Origin: an uncultured Chloroflexota bacterium
GTDB lineage: Bacteria > Chloroflexota > Dehalococcoidia > UBA3495
NCBI GenBank assembly: GCA_913020235.1
Contig: CAJWBT010000072.1
Coordinates: forward strand, 1-9,389
Direction of reading: 5' to 3'
DNA length: 9,389 nucleotides
A program made the position numbers and the translations under genes. Every line of letters starts with the position of its first letter. Positions within the stretch are counted from its first letter, which is position 1. Below the pieces are notes generated by a model that was not told the DNA's origin, did no database searches, and saw only the letters and a list, made by a program, of their open reading frames with translations. Positions 6,358 to 9,389 of this stretch are shown here, in pieces.

Positions 6358-8139
6358 CTAGTCCAAAGTGAACAGGACGCGCATCACCTCGTAAGGTGTC
6401 GTAATGCCGGCCTTCACTTTCTGCATTCCATCCCGGCGCAGATAGGTCATCCCCTCCTGTTGGGACTGGTCGAAGAGTTGATGGCGGGGGGCGTTCTCCA
6501 GGAAGAGTTGCCGGAGCGCGTCGGACATGGTCAAAATCTCGAACACGCCGGTCCTGCCGTAGTACCCGGTCTGGGCACACACGTTGCATCCGGAGCCGTA
6601 GACGAAGCGCTCTTGACTCTCGTCCATCTCGCTGGTGTAGGCATGTTGCTCGGCGAAGGGACGCTGGGTCAGCGTTCTACAAGTATTGCAGACCCGGCGC
6701 ACCATGCGTTGGGCCACGATGCCGGCGACCGATGAGGCGATGAGGTAGGCGGGCACGCCCAGGTCCCGGAGCCGTATCAGTCCTGACACGGTGTCGTTGG
6801 CGTGGAGGGATGTCATCACCAGGTGCCCGGTCAAGGCGGCCTGGGTGGCGATGACCGCCGTTTCCTGGTCCCGGATCTCCCCGATAAGGATCACGTCGGG
6901 ATCAAGACGCAGGATGCTGCGGAGCTGGGAGGCGAAGGTGATCCCCGCCTCCGAGTGGACCTGCATCTGGCTGACGTTGGGCATGTGATATTCCACCGGG
7001 TCCTCGATGGATATGACCTTGTTCTCCAACCGGTTCATCTGTAGGACCGAGGCGTACAGGGTGGTGCTCTTCCCCGAGCCGGTCGGACCACAGATGATGA
7101 CCATTCCGTAGGGCAGCCGCAACAGCCGGGTGTACTGCTCCTGGGTTTCGTTGAGCAACCCGAGCTGGTCCAGGCCCAGGAGGGTGAACTTCTTGTTGTC
7201 GAGCAGCCGCAAGACCGCCATCTCTCCGCCCACCGTGCCGCTGATGGCGACGCGCACGTCGACCGAGCGGTCCTGGACCTCGAAGTTTAGTTGGCCGTCC
7301 TGGGGCCGCCGCCGCTCGGCGATGTTCAGGCCGCACATGATTTTCAGCCGGGAGATGATGGTCGGGTGCATCTCGACCGGCAGGGTCATCACCTCGTGGA
7401 GGATACCGTCGATGCGGAATCGGATGCGGAGCCGGTCCTCCGCCGGCTCGACATGGATATCGGAGGCGCGGTCCTGGAGGGCCTGGCGCAGCAGCAGGTC
7501 GATGACTCGGGCGGGAAGGGCTTCCCTCAGGTGCTTCGCGGTGACCCGTTCGCTGGGTTCTTCGGAATCCGTGGAGGACGTTTCGGCCAGCTGACGCGTC
7601 AGCCGGTAGAACAGGTCGACGTGTTCTTGAATGTCCTCGGCTGTCGTTACCACCGGCTCGATGATGCAGCCGGTCCGGGCCGCAAGGTCTTGGAGGAGCT
7701 GAAGGTCGGTCGGGTCCGCCATGGCCACGCTCAGACGGCCTTCCTCTCTGGCGACCGCCAGGACCAGGTATTTGCGGGCTACTTCCTCCGGGATCTTGCG
7801 CACCGCCACCTGGTCGATGGTTTCCCTCCGCAGGTCCACCATGGGCAAACCCAGGTTGAGTGCGATGAGGGTGGCCAGGTCCCGCGATAGAACCAGACCT
7901 TCGCGCACCAGGATCTGCGCCAGGGGCTGGCGTTCCTTCCAAGCCGTTTCCTGGGCTTTGGCCACTTCTTCGGCGCATAGTATGCTGGCGTCCAGCAGCA
8001 TCTGGGCCAGGGAGAAGCTGCGACCCCGGGCCCATTGTTCCGCCACGGATCGTACCGTTCCCACGGTACTCGAGTCGGATCGTGGGGCTTCCAGGAGGCT
8101 GCTTCCCTCGGTTTCCGGCCGGCCAGTCTCAATGTCCAT
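6358..8139 (-). CDS. pilB: Type IV pilus assembly ATPase PilB (GspE/PulE family)
   Basis: The hexameric cytoplasmic ATPase that powers pilus extension from the PilC platform. The 593-residue protein is full length. Residues about 42-180 form an MshEN/T2SSE N-terminal domain ('FSLAQMLLDASIL', 'LGLPMVDLRR', 'VLAVAREEGRLSVAMADPTD'). The ATPase region starts with SDIHVEP at 226-232 and has the Walker A GPTGSGKST (351-359), the Asp box IEDPVEY (378-384), the Walker B DPDVILIGEIRD (413-424) and the His box TGHLVMTSLHAND (437-449). A zinc tetracysteine, C484/C487 and C518/C521, is diagnostic of PilB/GspE and absent from PilT. The ATG at 8139 has only a distant purine-rich stretch (AGAAGGA) as ribosome binding site. 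It lies 65 bases after the response regulator gene and 11 bases before the likely start of the pilC remnant. All catalytic motifs are intact even though pilC and the pilin gene downstream are broken. No pilT is present in the window. Confidence 0.96.
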   Translation of the reverse strand: MDIETGRPETEGSSLLEAPRSDSSTVGTVRSVAEQWARGRSFSLAQMLLDASILCAEEVAKAQETAWKERQPLAQILVREGLVLSRDLATLIALNLGLPMVDLRRETIDQVAVRKIPEEVARKYLVLAVAREEGRLSVAMADPTDLQLLQDLAARTGCIIEPVVTTAEDIQEHVDLFYRLTRQLAETSSTDSEEPSERVTAKHLREALPARVIDLLLRQALQDRASDIHVEPAEDRLRIRFRIDGILHEVMTLPVEMHPTIISRLKIMCGLNIAERRRPQDGQLNFEVQDRSVDVRVAISGTVGGEMAVLRLLDNKKFTLLGLDQLGLLNETQEQYTRLLRLPYGMVIICGPTGSGKSTTLYASVLQMNRLENKVISIEDPVEYHMPNVSQMQVHSEAGITFASQLRSILRLDPDVILIGEIRDQETAVIATQAALTGHLVMTSLHANDTVSGLIRLRDLGVPAYLIASSVAGIVAQRMVRRVCNTCRTLTQRPFAEQHAYTSEMDESQERFVYGSGCNVCAQTGYYGRTGVFEILTMSDALRQLFLENAPRHQLFDQSQQEGMTYLRRDGMQKVKAGITTPYEVMRVLFTLD

Positions 8140-8204
8140 GTCGTCTCAGGTCCTTCTTGAGCTTGCGGGCGAGAATCGTGTGGGGGCTACGGTAACCGGA
8201 AGCT

Positions 8205-9074
8205 TTATCCGCCGAGGGAAACGTGGAGCAATCGTTCTTTGTCGGTAGGAGCCGGTTCCTTCGGCGCTTCCACTTCGCAAACTTCCTTCATCAGGAGAAG
8301 CGTAGGCTTCACTCGCATGGGCTCTTCAAGCCTCAGCAAGATGTCCATGCCCCCATTGCGCTGATTGGACACCAAGCGTAGCAGTTGAAATTGAGGGTTT
8401 TGCCGCAACTCGTCCACGAACGAGATCATTCTTCGGATGCTCCCGGTGGTCTTAACCATGAGCCGGATGGTGCCCTCGTACACATCGGTGTCGATGAACG
8501 CCGCCGGTTGGGGAGTGGGGTCGTCTTTTTCGGGATCGTCGTTTGGGTCAGGCGGGGCCGGGTCAGGAGGCCGGGAGATAGGCTCTGGCTGCAATGGGCT
8601 GGAGGCGTACCGCCGGAGCACGGCTCTCACCCGGGCCGGCAACACAACCACGGAGAACGGCTTGGTCACGTAATCGTCGGCGCCGATCTCCAGCCCCCGG
8701 ACCTTGTCCTCGTCGCGGTCTTCGGCGGTGACCATGATGACCGGCACCGGAGAGAACTCCCGGATTCGCTGGCATACGGCAAACCCGTCAATGCCCGGTA
8801 GTCCGATGTCCAGCAGCACCAGGTCCGCGCCGCCCTCCTCGAGTGCTTCCAAACCCTTCTCTCCGGTCTGGGCTTCGACTACCTCGAACCCTTCCTCCTC
8901 CAGTATGAATCGCTCCAATCGGCGCGTGCGGGTGTCGTCCTCGATCACAAGGATACGGCTGGTCCTACCCTCGGTGCTCTCGATTGCGTCGGAGGACCCC
9001 TGTGGCGTCAAGTGGAAAGCCTCCCGTTGCCGTCTATTGATCATCATTTTACCAGGTTTGTCATGTAGGCACAT
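8205..9074 (-). CDS. Response regulator with REC domain and unusual, apparently non-DNA-binding C-terminal domain
   Basis: A 289-residue receiver protein heading the pilus operon. The REC domain (about 40-155) has the acidic pair in 'ILVIEDD' (E45, D46, D47), the phosphoacceptor D89 in 'LVLLDIGLPGIDGF', T116 in 'VTAEDR' and the conserved K138 in 'TKPF'. A Pro/Asp-rich linker (about 158-192) follows. The C-terminal domain (about 193-270: 'DVYEGTIRLMVKTTGSIRR', 'MISFVDELRQNPQFQLLRL', 'GGMDILLRLEEPMRVKP') is not a winged helix, HTH, GGDEF or ATPase domain. Its strand-helix-strand-strand order suggests a small ferredoxin-like fold. The position ahead of pilB suggests control of pilus assembly by protein contact and not transcription; this is inference. 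The N-terminus is longer than usual: the ATG at 9074 has GGTGA upstream, while ATGs at 9047 and 9044 are alternatives. No partner histidine kinase is visible. Confidence 0.88.
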   Translation of the reverse strand: MCLHDKPGKMMINRRQREAFHLTPQGSSDAIESTEGRTSRILVIEDDTRTRRLERFILEEEGFEVVEAQTGEKGLEALEEGGADLVLLDIGLPGIDGFAVCQRIREFSPVPVIMVTAEDRDEDKVRGLEIGADDYVTKPFSVVVLPARVRAVLRRYASSPLQPEPISRPPDPAPPDPNDDPEKDDPTPQPAAFIDTDVYEGTIRLMVKTTGSIRRMISFVDELRQNPQFQLLRLVSNQRNGGMDILLRLEEPMRVKPTLLLMKEVCEVEAPKEPAPTDKERLLHVSLGG

Positions 9075-9275
9075 TAGCGCATTTCACCAAAAGGCTTCAT
9101 TCTGCAAGGTTCACGGCGCCGCCCCGGTTTGGCGCCCCATCCCAGCGGTGGGCGCGCGCGAGAATCCGCGGAACCGGCCCGCCACGGATGCCGGACCGAC
9201 CCCGCTGATGCTGTGTCTTGATTGCGGATGAGCCATTGTAACGGTTGCCCGCCGGAATTCCGAGGGCCGTGGGTA

Positions 9276-9304
9276 TTGCCAACCTAGGGCGATGGGCTTA
9301 AACT
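9276..9304 (+). promoter_or_regulatory. Candidate sigma-70-type promoter for the gene at the right edge
   Basis: TTGCCA (9276-9281, five of six consensus bases) and TAAACT (9299-9304, four of six) are separated by exactly 17 bases. Initiation near 9311 would leave a short leader before the AGGAGG at 9338-9343. The arrangement is coherent with the start proposed downstream, but it is a pattern match only. Confidence 0.42.
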
Positions 9305-9337
9305 TATTGGTTGCTGCTTGGACGGCAAACTGAAGGC

Positions 9338-9343
9338 AGGAGG
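9338..9343 (+). promoter_or_regulatory. Perfect AGGAGG ribosome binding site
   Basis: This is the strongest Shine-Dalgarno sequence in the window. It lies 8 bases before the TTG at 9352 (ideal spacing) and only 4 before a GTG at 9348 in another frame, which favours the TTG start and the speD-like frame. Confidence 0.55.
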
Positions 9344-9351
9344 GCAGGTGA

Positions 9352-9389
9352 TTGAATGTACTAGGACTTCATCTCTTGTTGGAACTCAA
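9352..9389 (+). CDS. speD: Putative S-adenosylmethionine decarboxylase, first codons only
   Basis: AdoMet decarboxylase makes the aminopropyl donor for spermidine synthesis and is a self-cleaving pyruvoyl enzyme. Only 12 full codons are in the window, reading MNVLGLHLLLEL from a TTG start. Bacterial SpeD proteins commonly begin with the pattern M..LG.H...EL or M..LG.H...EF (for example MKSLGRHLVAEFY in Thermotoga), so the match covers nearly every visible position. The start has a perfect AGGAGG at 8-base spacing and a promoter-like pair upstream. Twelve residues are too few for certainty, and the cleavage site and active-site residues lie outside the window. The GTG at 9348 opens an alternative frame (MIECTRTSS) with poorer spacing and no recognisable pattern. 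It is divergent from the pilus operon, with no functional link implied. Confidence 0.5.
   Translation, partial: MNVLGLHLLLEL

Larger units (their letters stand above)
9075..9351. other. Divergent intergenic region between response regulator and putative speD
   Basis: No gene is supported in these 277 bases. On the - strand the best promoter trace for the pilus operon is TACAAT (complement of 9235-9240), 160 bases before the start, but no matching -35 is seen. I looked for a sigma-54 (PilR-type) GG-N10-GC site and found no good one. A 10-bp palindrome CGGAATTCCG lies at 9253-9262, just outside the + strand promoter candidate, and could be a small operator. Confidence 0.4.

Noticed and set aside
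6902..8035. - strand frame of 377 residues inside pilB
   Set aside because: It has the Gly/Pro/Arg-rich content of an out-of-frame reading of a G+C-rich gene; the pilB frame has every ATPase motif.
9120..9290. Sigma-54 promoter before the response regulator and pilus operon
   Set aside because: Sites with TGGC on the - strand lack the paired GC at the required distance.

Overview
The window reads as chromosomal DNA of a G+C-rich bacterium. The best guess is a Chloroflexota lineage (Dehalococcoidia/SAR202-like). The hints are the type IV pilus gene content, a pilin remnant of the 'QTAIQAMMVDND' type, a prepilin carrying DUF11 repeats, and the frequent use of TTG/GTG starts. This placement is inference from resemblance and was not tested by a search.

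Layout. Left part, + strand: the 3' end of an aspartate kinase gene with its two ACT domains (3-470), then a family 2 glycosyltransferase of the dolichyl-phosphate glucosyltransferase type (513-1262). A 684-base non-coding stretch follows. It holds a 143-bp MITE-like element with perfect 19-bp terminal inverted repeats, inside which sits a second hairpin of a widely dispersed repeat type, and a separate perfect 22-bp palindrome. A TPR protein with a HIRAN-like second half and a very acidic tail (1947-2741) ends the + strand block. About 300 non-coding bases separate it from a convergent block.

Right part, - strand, read from right to left: a response regulator with an unusual C-terminal domain (9074-8205), the pilus extension ATPase PilB (8139-6358), a truncated pilC (starts 6346), a truncated major pilin (ends 5698), and three minor prepilin genes packed end to end (PilV/GspI-like, PilW/GspJ-like, and PilX-like with DUF11 domains). 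This is a type IV pilus or pseudopilus operon: PilB would drive assembly on the PilC platform, the pilin would form the shaft, and the minor prepilins would prime assembly and form the tip.

The most striking point is at about 6055-6060. About 96 codons of pilC run directly into a pilin gene that has lost its leader and prepilin cleavage site. Both genes are broken at the same spot, so either a deletion has removed the rest of pilC and the start of the pilin gene, or the assembly is chimeric here. As written, the locus lacks both an intact platform protein and an intact major pilin.

At the far right edge, divergent from the pilus operon, a promoter-like pair, a perfect AGGAGG ribosome binding site and a TTG-started frame reading MNVLGLHLLLEL suggest the first codons of an S-adenosylmethionine decarboxylase gene (speD).
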